The notes beneath the pieces are model-generated. The model had not been told where the DNA came from. It did not search any database and was given only the letters and a program-made list of their open reading frames with translations. DNA of 64,000 bases from Litorimonas taeanensis (lineage in GTDB: Bacteria > Pseudomonadota > Alphaproteobacteria > Caulobacterales > Maricaulaceae): NCBI RefSeq assembly GCF_003634015.1, contig NZ_RBII01000001.1, positions 372,001 through 436,000 on the forward strand, written 5' to 3'. Each line of letters begins with the position of its first letter. Position 1 is the first letter of the stretch. The position numbers and the translations under genes were made by a program. Shown here piece after piece: positions 8,452-16,926 of the stretch.

Positions 8452-8582
8452 AGTCGGATAAGGCCACGGCAGTGGTATAGCGGGCCTCATAATTAATATT
8501 AATCTGTTACTATCACGCAACGCCATTGATTTTTATTTTGTTCACTGCAACTATTTCGCGAACATCATTGTGAGGAAAGATT

Positions 8583-10415
8583 GTGGACCCCAAAAAAATT
8601 GATATTAGTGGCTTACTGTCTAGCAAGAGACGTATTCAATTTTTTGTTCCGCGCTACCAACGAGGTTATGATTGGAAGGGAGGGGATCAAGTCGCTAAAC
8701 TTTTTGAAGATATTCAAGAGTGTATTAAATCTGAAAATAATAATCTATATTTAGGCACTATGATATTCGATGTATCGAATGAAAAAGATGGGCGAATTGA
8801 AATAATTGATGGTCAGCAGAGATTAACAACACTCATTATTTCTCTCATCGCCTGTAGAAACTTTATCAAAAACAATTCTGGTCATCCCAGCTTCAATGGC
8901 AAAGAGTCTAAACTCTTAATTGGAGTAAACTCACATATTTCTACCTCAAACGCACTAGGGGATGACAACAAACTACAGCTTATTGCCTCCGACACAATCA
9001 AACAGGTCTTTAACGCAATTTGTGATGAAGATTGGGATGGTAATTTTAAATTTGATATTAAACTCCCTAAAAACAATAGACATACCCTAAGAAAGCAAAT
9101 CAATAAAATCAGACCCGTCTACAACGAAGCCATGCGAAGCATAGTAGAGTTTTGCGGCAAGTCTAACCCGGGGAAAATCAGAGATCTTCTAGAACAAATC
9201 TACCTACAAACTTATATTATAAAAATCGATATTACCGATAAATCTGAGGCTTTCGAAATATTTGAAAGAACAAACGCTCGAGGGAAAGACCTTGAAGTAG
9301 CAGACCTCTTAAAGAACTACATATTTCTATCTAAACAACACCAATCCGAAGAGATCGCAGAGAGATGGGATATTATTGCAGAGTTTGCAGGCTCCTCAAT
9401 GCTAAGAATGCTCAAATTTTTTTATGTCTCCAGAAAAGGAAGCTCCTCGACTAGGGACTTATATAAGAAGATCACAAAGTATGCGCGTGATTTTGATGAG
9501 ATGGATGAGTTTCTTGATGAACTAGAAGAATTCGCTAGTTTTTATTATTCCTTCTACTCTAATAACAAAAATGACTTCTCAGCAATGCTTCATGAAGAGT
9601 ATAATTTCAATAAAACAGAAACTGTTGAAATTGAGATATGGAGAACTGTTGGGGCTTTAAGGTACTTTGGAATAAATCAAACCACACCTCTGATTTTCTC
9701 AGCTCTTAAATGTTTTTACAGGTCAGATGCTAAGTACAGAGAGTTCTTATCTTTTCTTAGGTTTCTGGAAGGCTACCATTTCATAAACAATAAAGTATGT
9801 AGTAGAATTGGTAATGAAGTTGAAAAGCCATACGCGCGTTTCAGTAAAGAGTTTTACAATAGTGAGAGTTTTACTGAAACTTTTTCAAAATTTATAGATG
9901 AGATGAAAGAACAAATCGCGTCATTATCTGAATTTACGGAAAAGTTTGGTGAAATCACCTACGATGGAAGTGATCAACCTGCACTCATTAGGTATATATT
10001 TGATAGACTATTAAATGAGGGCGTTAAAGATGATCGGGTGCAATTTTTTGATTACTATGCTCTAAAAAATAAAAAACAAAGTAAGTACACGGTTGAACAC
10101 GTTTTACCTCAATCAAGAATAAAAGAAACCACCTCATCGGAAGCAAGTAATTATGAAAGAATAGGGAATTTGTTCATTCTATCAAATCAGATCAATTCTG
10201 CTATTGGCGACAAGCCATTTGATAAGAAAATTGAGTTTTTAAAAAATCCCCAAAAAGTGAAAAAGTCTAAAATCAAACACGTTCCAGATTATGTGAAGGA
10301 TTTTATTGCTAAGCATGAAAATATAGAAAGTTGGAATGAAGATTACGTTCAAAAACGAGTTCAAACTTTAGCAAAGGACACATATCAAATGATGAAAGGA
10401 AGATTCCAATACTGA
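8583..10415 (+). CDS. DUF262 + DUF1524 protein, GmrSD-like modified-DNA restriction nuclease candidate
   Basis: A 610-codon single-chain protein with the two domains found in type IV restriction enzymes such as GmrSD and in SspE-like effectors of phosphorothioate systems. N-terminal DUF262: VPRYQRGYDW at 22-31 and IDGQQRLTT at 75-83, a nucleotide-binding/nuclease signature. C-terminal DUF1524 (HNH-type): VEHVLPQ with His506 and Pro509, then GNLFILSNQINSAIGDKPF. Known members cut DNA carrying foreign modifications, so phage defence is the likely role; the modification recognised here is unknown. GTG start with GAGGAAAG just upstream. The gene is clearly more AT-rich than its neighbours and uses many AGA and ATA codons, a sign of recent transfer. 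No partner methylase, Ssp/Dnd or other defence gene is adjacent. Confidence 0.85.
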   Translation: MDPKKIDISGLLSSKRRIQFFVPRYQRGYDWKGGDQVAKLFEDIQECIKSENNNLYLGTMIFDVSNEKDGRIEIIDGQQRLTTLIISLIACRNFIKNNSGHPSFNGKESKLLIGVNSHISTSNALGDDNKLQLIASDTIKQVFNAICDEDWDGNFKFDIKLPKNNRHTLRKQINKIRPVYNEAMRSIVEFCGKSNPGKIRDLLEQIYLQTYIIKIDITDKSEAFEIFERTNARGKDLEVADLLKNYIFLSKQHQSEEIAERWDIIAEFAGSSMLRMLKFFYVSRKGSSSTRDLYKKITKYARDFDEMDEFLDELEEFASFYYSFYSNNKNDFSAMLHEEYNFNKTETVEIEIWRTVGALRYFGINQTTPLIFSALKCFYRSDAKYREFLSFLRFLEGYHFINNKVCSRIGNEVEKPYARFSKEFYNSESFTETFSKFIDEMKEQIASLSEFTEKFGEITYDGSDQPALIRYIFDRLLNEGVKDDRVQFFDYYALKNKKQSKYTVEHVLPQSRIKETTSSEASNYERIGNLFILSNQINSAIGDKPFDKKIEFLKNPQKVKKSKIKHVPDYVKDFIAKHENIESWNEDYVQKRVQTLAKDTYQMMKGRFQY

Positions 10416-10867
10416 TGTAAGTTCTACTTTATCATACTTTATATTTTCATATGGGCCACGTGTTATTCTCAGAGTTTTAATACGCTGACTTAGCGTCCCT
10501 TTTAGTAATATAAAAAATCTTTCCACGTTCCTAGGTCTCTATTTTATAATCATTCCAATGGCTTGTTGTGAATTTATCTCATTCCATTCACGCCCTTTAC
10601 CCCTCTGTTACACTCCTCTTGTTCGGCTCACACGGACAGGCAGGCGATCGTGGTTTGTTGGTGAGTTGACAGCGGGATTGAGCATCTGGCCTGACGGGGC
10701 TGGACTGTGCCGGGTCTTCTGAGATGGGGCCTGACTGACGTGGCCTAGGTTTGTTGATGGCTCAGGCAATCAACGGACTCGCAGGTCATGACTGCAGGGT
10801 AGTAATCAGGCCGTCTTGGTACAAACCGCTGCCGCGTGGTGGAAACTGCGTAAAACAAAACTCATCT

Positions 10868-10886
10868 GGTCTCCATCGTAGAGACC
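10868..10886. repeat. perfect hairpin GGTCTC/GAGACC
   Basis: GGTCTC at 10868-10873 and GAGACC at 10881-10886 with a 7-base loop. A 6-bp stem with four G-C pairs and no T tail, so not a standard terminator. It is part of the gene-free region after the DUF262 gene. Confidence 0.6.
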
Positions 10887-10905
10887 GCCGCGCGGACACG
10901 TCCAC

Positions 10906-10964
10906 TTTATTGTGGCGGATTGCCGCCCGCCAACCCAATCCGCATTCTTTATTGCGGCGGATTG
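10906..10964. repeat. direct and inverted copies of GCGGATTG
   Basis: A 17-base unit (10906-10922, repeated at 10948-10964 with one mismatch) ends in GCGGATTG. Between the copies lies its complement CAATCCGC at 10936-10943, giving a perfect 8-bp stem with 10915-10922. The pattern is like a small REP-type or palindromic element; without genome-wide copies this cannot be settled. Confidence 0.6.
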
Positions 10965-11058
10965 AGACTGGCGTTCACTTTGGCTCGGCCCTTGATGGCG
11001 AGTGGTAATTTCGCGCGTCCGTATTTAACAGAAATGATTGGGAGGTATAAATGGCGAT

Positions 11059-12024
11059 TCAATCACGGCGTCCATCTGTGACTAAGGTCGGGGACCAATC
11101 AAGAGAGGTTTTTTTCTCTGATATGGCCCAGAGTTTAGTGGCGATCGTCTTATCCAATGCAAAGTCCTCTAAGGGGCATTCTCCGACAGGGCCAACCATT
11201 TCAAAACGGGTCGGGCCATAATATGTGGCAGGCTTCAAAGACTGTTCCGTTGCGCACATCACTTCGGGCCAAGAGCCTTTTTCAGCAGATTGCGCAAAAA
11301 TAGATAAAACTTTCCAGAGTAGCTTTGTGACAGTACCGCCATTTTTATCTATCAAACTCGTTCTTGATGCCCCCGGATGGCAAACATAGACCTGTGTTGT
11401 TTTATTGGCTGCCTTTATCCGTCTTTGTAATTCATAGCCAAAAACCATTTGTGCTAGTTTACTCTGAGCATAAGAGGCCCAAGCCGTATAGTTATCGTTA
11501 TAATTCAAATCTTCGAACTTTATACGCTTCAACCCCATCTTATAACCATTACTCCCAACAATGACGATGCGCCCAGAAGAGGCTTCGATGCGTTCAAAGA
11601 GTAATCCGCAAAGTAAGAAGTGCCCGTAATGATTGACCCCGAGCTGACTTTCGAACCCATCAACTGTGAAGGTTTGTTTTGGGACTTGAGCAATTGCCGC
11701 ATTACATATGAGAGCGTCAATGTGTGCAACTTGCATCAGGATCTGCTCTGCCGCCACTCTGACAGAATCTAAGCTCGCTAAATCGAGTGTGATAGAGGAG
11801 ACGGCGGTGTCTGGCCCGAATTCTTGTTTCAAGATTTGAACGGCGTGGTCTGATTTTTTGGGGTTCCGATTCAACATGACGACATTCGCGCCTTTTGAAA
11901 GCAAAATTTTAGTGGCTTCATAACCTGCGCCAGACGTCGTGCCCGTAATCAAATAGGTTTTTCCAGAAAGAGAGCCTATTCTCGCAGGTGTCCAGCCTTG
12001 GGGGCCAAAACTGTTTTTTGTCAT
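11059..12024 (-). CDS. SDR-family NAD(P)-dependent oxidoreductase (retinol-dehydrogenase/POR-like)
   Basis: Short-chain dehydrogenase/reductase with a Rossmann fold, 321 codons, longer than classical SDRs and similar to the retinol dehydrogenase/protochlorophyllide reductase-like branch. Seen near the N-terminus: TGTTSGAGYEAT (cofactor binding), LDLASLDSVR, CNAAI (the NNAG position), the catalytic Ser in VIVGSNGY, and the YAQSK active site (Tyr-x3-Lys). The substrate cannot be told from sequence. The frame extends to 12096, but the ATG at 12022-12024 has a perfect AGGAGT SD and was chosen. It is divergent from an AraC-type regulator, which probably controls it. Confidence 0.88.
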   Translation of the reverse strand: MTKNSFGPQGWTPARIGSLSGKTYLITGTTSGAGYEATKILLSKGANVVMLNRNPKKSDHAVQILKQEFGPDTAVSSITLDLASLDSVRVAAEQILMQVAHIDALICNAAIAQVPKQTFTVDGFESQLGVNHYGHFLLCGLLFERIEASSGRIVIVGSNGYKMGLKRIKFEDLNYNDNYTAWASYAQSKLAQMVFGYELQRRIKAANKTTQVYVCHPGASRTSLIDKNGGTVTKLLWKVLSIFAQSAEKGSWPEVMCATEQSLKPATYYGPTRFEMVGPVGECPLEDFALDKTIATKLWAISEKKTSLDWSPTLVTDGRRD

Positions 12025-12059
12025 AGCGTAACTCCTGAGGTTAGGATTAAGTTGTTTTA

Positions 12060-12143
12060 TATCTGTGTTGTAACATATGTCTCTTATGGGGTTCAAAATA
12101 GGCTCAAAACTCTTGAAAACTTGCCTATTTGTATCTGTATTGT
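12060..12143. promoter_or_regulatory. candidate AraC-type operators (two direct repeats TATCTGTRTTGT)
   Basis: TATCTGTGTTGT at 12060-12071 and TATCTGTATTGT at 12132-12143 are 12-base direct repeats with one mismatch, 72 bases apart (about seven helical turns), in the shared promoter region of the divergent SDR and AraC genes. AraC-family proteins often bind direct repeats on one face of DNA. That these bind the adjacent regulator is inference. Confidence 0.4.
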
Positions 12144-12189
12144 GGGTTTGTGTTTGAAGGTTTTAAGCTGTGTGGTAGTTAAATCTCCT

Positions 12190-13089
12190 ATGAAAGAGCA
12201 AATAAAACAGTTTATCGAAAGCAAGCTAGACGAAGATGGCGTGGTAGAAACGGGTATTGAGGGCGTTCAGATTTTCCGTGTCACAACATCCGTAAGGTGC
12301 GCGCCCGCAATTTATGAACCGACTGTTGTGGCTATCGTGAGCGGTGTGAAAGAAGCCATATTAGATGGTGAGGCTTATATCTATGATAGCCGCAAATATA
12401 TGTGTTGTACTTTGTCTCTACCTGTCGAAGCGGGAACACCAAAAGCGTCCGTGGAAAACCCTCTATTAGGGGTTACAATTTCTCTCAATCCAAAGATTAT
12501 GTCGGATATGGTCGTTTCAATGGAAAGTTCCGCCATTGGGCTTCAAAGGGCGGCCCGAAAACCTCAAAGTGGGCCACTTCCTAAGGGCTTAGGCCTCGCG
12601 CCTTGGGATGAAGCCTTTGGATCAGCGCTGTTTAGGTTGTTACAATTGGCGGACAGCCCGCTGGACATTGCCATGCTAGGTGAGGGGCGATTGCGAGAAT
12701 TTTACTACGCCCTATTAAAAGGGGAGGCTTGGGAATCAGCCAGACGGGCTTTTGGTGTCGGTAATGATGTGGCGCGTATCATAGAGTATATGTCGTCTAA
12801 CCTATCTGAACCTATTTCAATCGACGAGATATCTCAAAAACTTGGGATGAGCCGTGCGGTTCTGCATCGTAAATTCAAACAAGCAACGACCTTGTCACCG
12901 ATTCAATTTGTTAAATCTATGCGGCTTAACAAAGCGGCTATGAATATTGCGGGTGGGACTTCGGTAAATGAAGCGGCATTAGACGTAGGATATACGAGTT
13001 CTTCGCAGTTTAGTCGTGAATTCAAACGGCTTTACGGGCAATCCCCAAAACAATGGAGCCAATCATCGGATTTAACATCTTTGGTCTGA
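12190..13089 (+). CDS. AraC-family transcriptional regulator
   Basis: DNA-binding regulator of 299 codons. The N-terminal part (about 15-165) matches the AraC_N ligand-sensing type (GVQIFRVTTS, PTVVAIVSGVKEAILDGEAY). The C-terminal double helix-turn-helix spans about 195-290 (ISIDEISQKLGMSRAVLHRKF and EAALDVGYTSSSQFSREFKR), ending in the usual YGQSPKQW. The frame is open from 11998, inside the neighbouring gene; the ATG at 12190 fits the start of the family and leaves a 165-base divergent promoter region. No strong SD is visible. It probably regulates the divergent SDR gene, a common pairing. Confidence 0.9.
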   Translation: MKEQIKQFIESKLDEDGVVETGIEGVQIFRVTTSVRCAPAIYEPTVVAIVSGVKEAILDGEAYIYDSRKYMCCTLSLPVEAGTPKASVENPLLGVTISLNPKIMSDMVVSMESSAIGLQRAARKPQSGPLPKGLGLAPWDEAFGSALFRLLQLADSPLDIAMLGEGRLREFYYALLKGEAWESARRAFGVGNDVARIIEYMSSNLSEPISIDEISQKLGMSRAVLHRKFKQATTLSPIQFVKSMRLNKAAMNIAGGTSVNEAALDVGYTSSSQFSREFKRLYGQSPKQWSQSSDLTSLV

Positions 13090-13131
13090 GAATATCCCCA
13101 ACCACGTATCGTGATTGGGGATGATAATAGT

Positions 13132-14973
13132 TTACTGCTTCTCTGCAATATAGGCGTCAACTTGGTCTTCCAAAACGCTGAGCGGGAGAGGGCCATTGCG
13201 TAGAACAACATCGTGGAATTCCCGGATGTCATATTTATCGCCCAATGCCGTCTTAGCTTTAGCGCGTAAATCCAGGATCTTGTTCATCCCGATTTTATAC
13301 GCTGTCGCTTGACCCGGCATCACGATATAGCGTTCAATCGCTTTGACGCAGTCGCCCTTAGGGTTAGGCGTGTTGGTGACGAGGTAATCAATGGCTTTTT
13401 CGCGCGTCCATTTTTTATCATGCAGTCCTGTGTCAACCACAAGACGCGCTGCACGCCAGAGTTCCATCGCGAGACGACCGAAATCGGAATAAGGGTCTTC
13501 GTAAAAGCCCATTTCCTTGGGCAGGAACTCTGAATATAATCCCCAACCTTCGGTATAGGCTGTAAAGCGCGCATATTTACGGAAATCAGGTATGCCTTCG
13601 AGTTCTTGGGCTATTGCCAGCTGCATGTGATGACCGGGAATGCCTTCGTGATAGGCGAGGGCTTCCATTTGATAGATTGGCATATCTTCCATACGGTAGA
13701 GGTTCGCATAGTAATATCCCGGACGCGATCCATCAGCTGCGGGACGTGAATAAAACGCTTTACCCGCGCTTTGTTCGCGGAAGGCTTCAACAGCGCGTAC
13801 TTCGAGCTCTGCCTTAGGTTTTTGAATAAAGACGCTATCGAGTTCGCCTTTCATAATATTGATAAGGTCAGTGGCTTCGCTCAGATAACGCTCTTTCCCG
13901 CCGTCTTCAGTGTAAAAGAATTGTGGATCTGAACGCGTGAATTCGAAAAACTCCTGAAGCGTACCTTCGAAGCCAACTTGTTTCATAATATCACGCATTT
14001 CGCTATGAATGCGATCCACTTCGGACAAACCAAGGTCATGAATTTCTGATGGCGTCATATCCGTCGTCGTCATCATTTTTAATTCATAGGCGTAATAATC
14101 AGCACCATTCGGCAGTTTCCATACACCGTCATCTGTTGAGGCAGAAGCTTGTTGGCGTTGTAGCTCTGTCCGTAATTCTGCATAAGCAGGGCCAACAACA
14201 TTTTGTAGCGCAGTGATGGCGTCCGTGAAGAGAGTTTCCCGTTGCGCTTCAGTGAGGTTGAGTTTCTCTGTCTTCTTTTTCAAATTATCAAGCATGAGGT
14301 TTAGCTTGTCTGAGTCATCAAAAGGCGCGCCGCTGACGATATTGTCGATGTCGCGTAGAACATGTCCATATACAAAAGCGGGTGGAGCGATGCCTTTGTC
14401 AAAGCTCTCTTTTGCATATTTGATAACGGGACCAAGCTTTTTATCGACGCTTTGAAGGCGGGCGATATATGCTTGGGCGTCTTCTAGGTTTTCGATTTTA
14501 TGCTGATTGAGTAAAAACGTAGGAATGCCTGAATGCGTGCCATACATTTGATTGAAGGCATATCTGTAGTCATACCATTTACGACCCTCAAGCATCCGGT
14601 CTGTCTGGTCTAAGAAGATGTCGTAAGAGAGTTGATTTTGTGGGGTTAAATCTGCACGGTCAAAATTAGCTTTCAACTCATCTGCGGCTTGTGCACGCCG
14701 ATCGAGCCCTTCAAGATAAAAACTTTTGGACATATCGTTCCATTCGTCCATACGCTCTTTGATACCGCGCGCCGCTAATCTTTCAGGATAGCGCTTCAAC
14801 GAAGCCTCATCATAGGCGTTGAACCAGTCGTTTATCCGTACATTGACATCATTTTCAGCGTTTAACTTTACGATGTTGTTGGGTGTGGTTTCTGGGTGTG
14901 TATTATTCTGGCCTTGGCAGGCTGTGAGAGCCAATAAGCTCGCACCTATGATGAGAGTTTTAGTGAATCGCAT
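13132..14973 (-). CDS. DUF885 family lipoprotein, zinc-metallopeptidase-like
   Basis: Predicted exported lipoprotein of 613 codons. The N-terminus is a lipoprotein signal peptide with lipobox LTAC (Cys at residue 19). The body is DUF885, with the putative zinc site in EALAYHEGIPGHHMQ at about residues 441-455 and a downstream Glu in YTEGWGLYSE. DUF885 proteins resemble thermolysin-clan peptidases, but the substrate is unknown. AAGGA precedes the ATG. Directly upstream on the same strand, 20 bases away, is a paralogue of identical length, so this pair is a tandem duplication, probably one operon. Confidence 0.88.
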   Translation of the reverse strand: MRFTKTLIIGASLLALTACQGQNNTHPETTPNNIVKLNAENDVNVRINDWFNAYDEASLKRYPERLAARGIKERMDEWNDMSKSFYLEGLDRRAQAADELKANFDRADLTPQNQLSYDIFLDQTDRMLEGRKWYDYRYAFNQMYGTHSGIPTFLLNQHKIENLEDAQAYIARLQSVDKKLGPVIKYAKESFDKGIAPPAFVYGHVLRDIDNIVSGAPFDDSDKLNLMLDNLKKKTEKLNLTEAQRETLFTDAITALQNVVGPAYAELRTELQRQQASASTDDGVWKLPNGADYYAYELKMMTTTDMTPSEIHDLGLSEVDRIHSEMRDIMKQVGFEGTLQEFFEFTRSDPQFFYTEDGGKERYLSEATDLINIMKGELDSVFIQKPKAELEVRAVEAFREQSAGKAFYSRPAADGSRPGYYYANLYRMEDMPIYQMEALAYHEGIPGHHMQLAIAQELEGIPDFRKYARFTAYTEGWGLYSEFLPKEMGFYEDPYSDFGRLAMELWRAARLVVDTGLHDKKWTREKAIDYLVTNTPNPKGDCVKAIERYIVMPGQATAYKIGMNKILDLRAKAKTALGDKYDIREFHDVVLRNGPLPLSVLEDQVDAYIAEKQ

Positions 14974-14993
14974 ATTTTATCCTTCGTATTAAA

Positions 14994-16835
14994 TTATTTC
15001 GCTAATTTTTGTTCTACCCAACCATCGACAAGTTTTTCGAGGATGGCAAGGGGGACAGAGCCATTGGCAAGTATGACATCGTGAAACTCAGCCAGATTGA
15101 ATTGTGGCCCTAATTCCGTTTCAGCTTTTTGCCTTAGCGCCTGTATCTTCAACATACCGATTTTATAGGCAGTAGCTTGACCCGGCCATACAATATATCG
15201 GTCGATTTCTGCCCTGACGTCGCCTTCGGGGTTAGGTATATTTTCTAGGTAATATTGAACAGCTTCTTCGCGGGTCCATTTTTTAGCATGGATGCCAGTG
15301 TCTACGACTAATCGCGCGGCGCGAAATATCTCCATAGAGAGACGCCCGAAATCGGAATAAGGGTCTGTATATAGGCCTAACTCGGCAGGCAGGCTTTCAG
15401 CATATAGTGCCCAACCTTCGATATAGGCTGTATGCCCCCCGAGTGTTCTAAAAGCGGGTAAACCTTGTAATTCCTGCGCCAAGGCAATTTGCATGTGATG
15501 CCCTGGAATACCTTCATGATAAGCCAGAGCTTGTTGCAAATATTTTGGTTGTTCTTTGATGTCTTTTAAATTGACGTAATATGTCCCCGGGCGCGATCCA
15601 TCCAAAGCGGGACTGTTATAGAAAGCCCCGAATGCTGTGTCCTCTCTGAAGGGTTCAACGCGTTTTACGATCATATCGGCTTTGGGCTTTGTAATGAATA
15701 AGCTCTCTAAACGAGTCTTCATATCGTCTATAATGTCTGTTGCATCAGCCATATAGGCTGCGCGGCCTTCATCCGTATTCGGGTAGACAAATTTGGGGTC
15801 CGTACGAAGATAATTAAAGAACTCGCGTAAACTTCCGCCAAAACCAACTTGGGTCATGATGGTTCGCATTTCGTTTTGTATTCTTTCGACTTCGTTTAAG
15901 CCAATTTCGTGAATTTCATCCGCGGTAAGATCTGTCGTCGTATAATGACGAAGGCGCGCGGCGTAATAGGCTTCGCCATTTGGTAATTTCCATACACCAT
16001 CATCAGACGTGGCTTTGACTTCATGTCTTTTGAACATTGCCATCAGGTCTTGGTAAGCGGGTTCGACTGAATTAAGCAATGCGCGTTCTGCGGCTTGGAT
16101 AAGTTTGTCCTTATTCGGAAGGTCTGCCACCTTTCCCTTAAAGTCAGCGAGGAGAGGGCTATCTGTTGTGCTGGACTGAAAGGGTACGCCTGAAATTACG
16201 TTTTCAGAAGCAGAATGAATTTTCTTGTAAACAAATTTAGGTAAAGCAATCCCGCTATCCAATTGGGCTTGGGCCCTATCAGCGGCGTGTTTTAAATAGA
16301 TATCAAATTGATTGAGGCGGGCAATGTAATCGCGTGCATCATCCTCGGTCTTAATAGGATGAAAATTGATCATAAAGGCTGGTAAATCGGTGTGAGGCCC
16401 GCCCATATGTTGAAAGACATAATCATGATCAGAGAATTCATGTGAGGTTAAGTCATCCTCCATTGCGTATTCAAACAAGCGATAGGATAAGCGGGTTTGT
16501 TCATCGAGCCGGTCAATATCAAATTGATCTCGTAAAATTTGTAGGCGCGCGCGTTTAATGGCGGCTTCTTCATCAAGGGCCATCGCAGAATTGTCGTCGA
16601 GGCGATCCTTATTCGTGTCGCGCCCAAGGTAAGTTTGGTTCATTGGTGAGCGCGCTAGGTCGTCTTCAAAGCGAGCTTCAAACCATGCGTTTAAGTTCGC
16701 GCTTTCAGTTTCAACCAAAACCGCGCGAGTGGGTGTATCACTAGATGGCGTGCAGGCCGTAGACGAAAAAATGAGCCCTCCGAGGGCGACAGAGAGTAAC
16801 AGCGATTTAGAGGTAGAGGAAAGTACAGCGTTCAT
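14994..16835 (-). CDS. DUF885 family lipoprotein, paralogue of the downstream gene
   Basis: Second DUF885 protein, also 613 codons from the chosen start. A signal peptide ends in the lipobox-like STAC followed by TPSSD, so export and lipidation are likely. The metal site is QALAYHEGIPGHHMQ near residues 435-449, followed by YIEGWALYAE. It aligns with its neighbour along the whole length, but residues differ widely, so the duplication is old. The frame remains open back to 17123, overlapping cckA; the ATG at 16833-16835 gives a proper signal peptide and removes the clash. Only a weak AGG lies upstream of this start. Confidence 0.86.
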   Translation of the reverse strand: MNAVLSSTSKSLLLSVALGGLIFSSTACTPSSDTPTRAVLVETESANLNAWFEARFEDDLARSPMNQTYLGRDTNKDRLDDNSAMALDEEAAIKRARLQILRDQFDIDRLDEQTRLSYRLFEYAMEDDLTSHEFSDHDYVFQHMGGPHTDLPAFMINFHPIKTEDDARDYIARLNQFDIYLKHAADRAQAQLDSGIALPKFVYKKIHSASENVISGVPFQSSTTDSPLLADFKGKVADLPNKDKLIQAAERALLNSVEPAYQDLMAMFKRHEVKATSDDGVWKLPNGEAYYAARLRHYTTTDLTADEIHEIGLNEVERIQNEMRTIMTQVGFGGSLREFFNYLRTDPKFVYPNTDEGRAAYMADATDIIDDMKTRLESLFITKPKADMIVKRVEPFREDTAFGAFYNSPALDGSRPGTYYVNLKDIKEQPKYLQQALAYHEGIPGHHMQIALAQELQGLPAFRTLGGHTAYIEGWALYAESLPAELGLYTDPYSDFGRLSMEIFRAARLVVDTGIHAKKWTREEAVQYYLENIPNPEGDVRAEIDRYIVWPGQATAYKIGMLKIQALRQKAETELGPQFNLAEFHDVILANGSVPLAILEKLVDGWVEQKLAK

Positions 16836-16926
16836 AGACCTAACTAACATAAAGATTAAAAAAACATATAGCCGAAGCGCGGAATATATCGCAAGAACGT
16901 GACAGTATTCTTGTGTGAAGTGATTT

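Larger units (their letters stand above)
10416..11058. other. 643-base gene-free region with repeats and hairpins
   Basis: The first 150 bases are AT-rich like the DUF262 gene; from about 10590 to 11010 the base composition turns GC-rich. No reading frame with a recognisable product is visible on either strand; the longest (10751-11008) looks like chance. The GC-rich part holds a perfect hairpin, an 8-bp inverted repeat and a 17-bp direct repeat (listed separately). It could be a structured RNA or the remains of a mobile or repetitive element. I do not recognise the sequence. Confidence 0.5.

Noticed and set aside
10751-11008. 85-codon plus-strand frame in the gap after the DUF262 gene
   Set aside because: Composition is dominated by repeats and hairpins, with no SD and no family-like motif; probably a chance frame.
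11998-12189. N-terminal extension of the AraC-type gene
   Set aside because: The extra 64 residues overlap the SDR start and its SD and are not part of the family; the ATG at 12190 was used.
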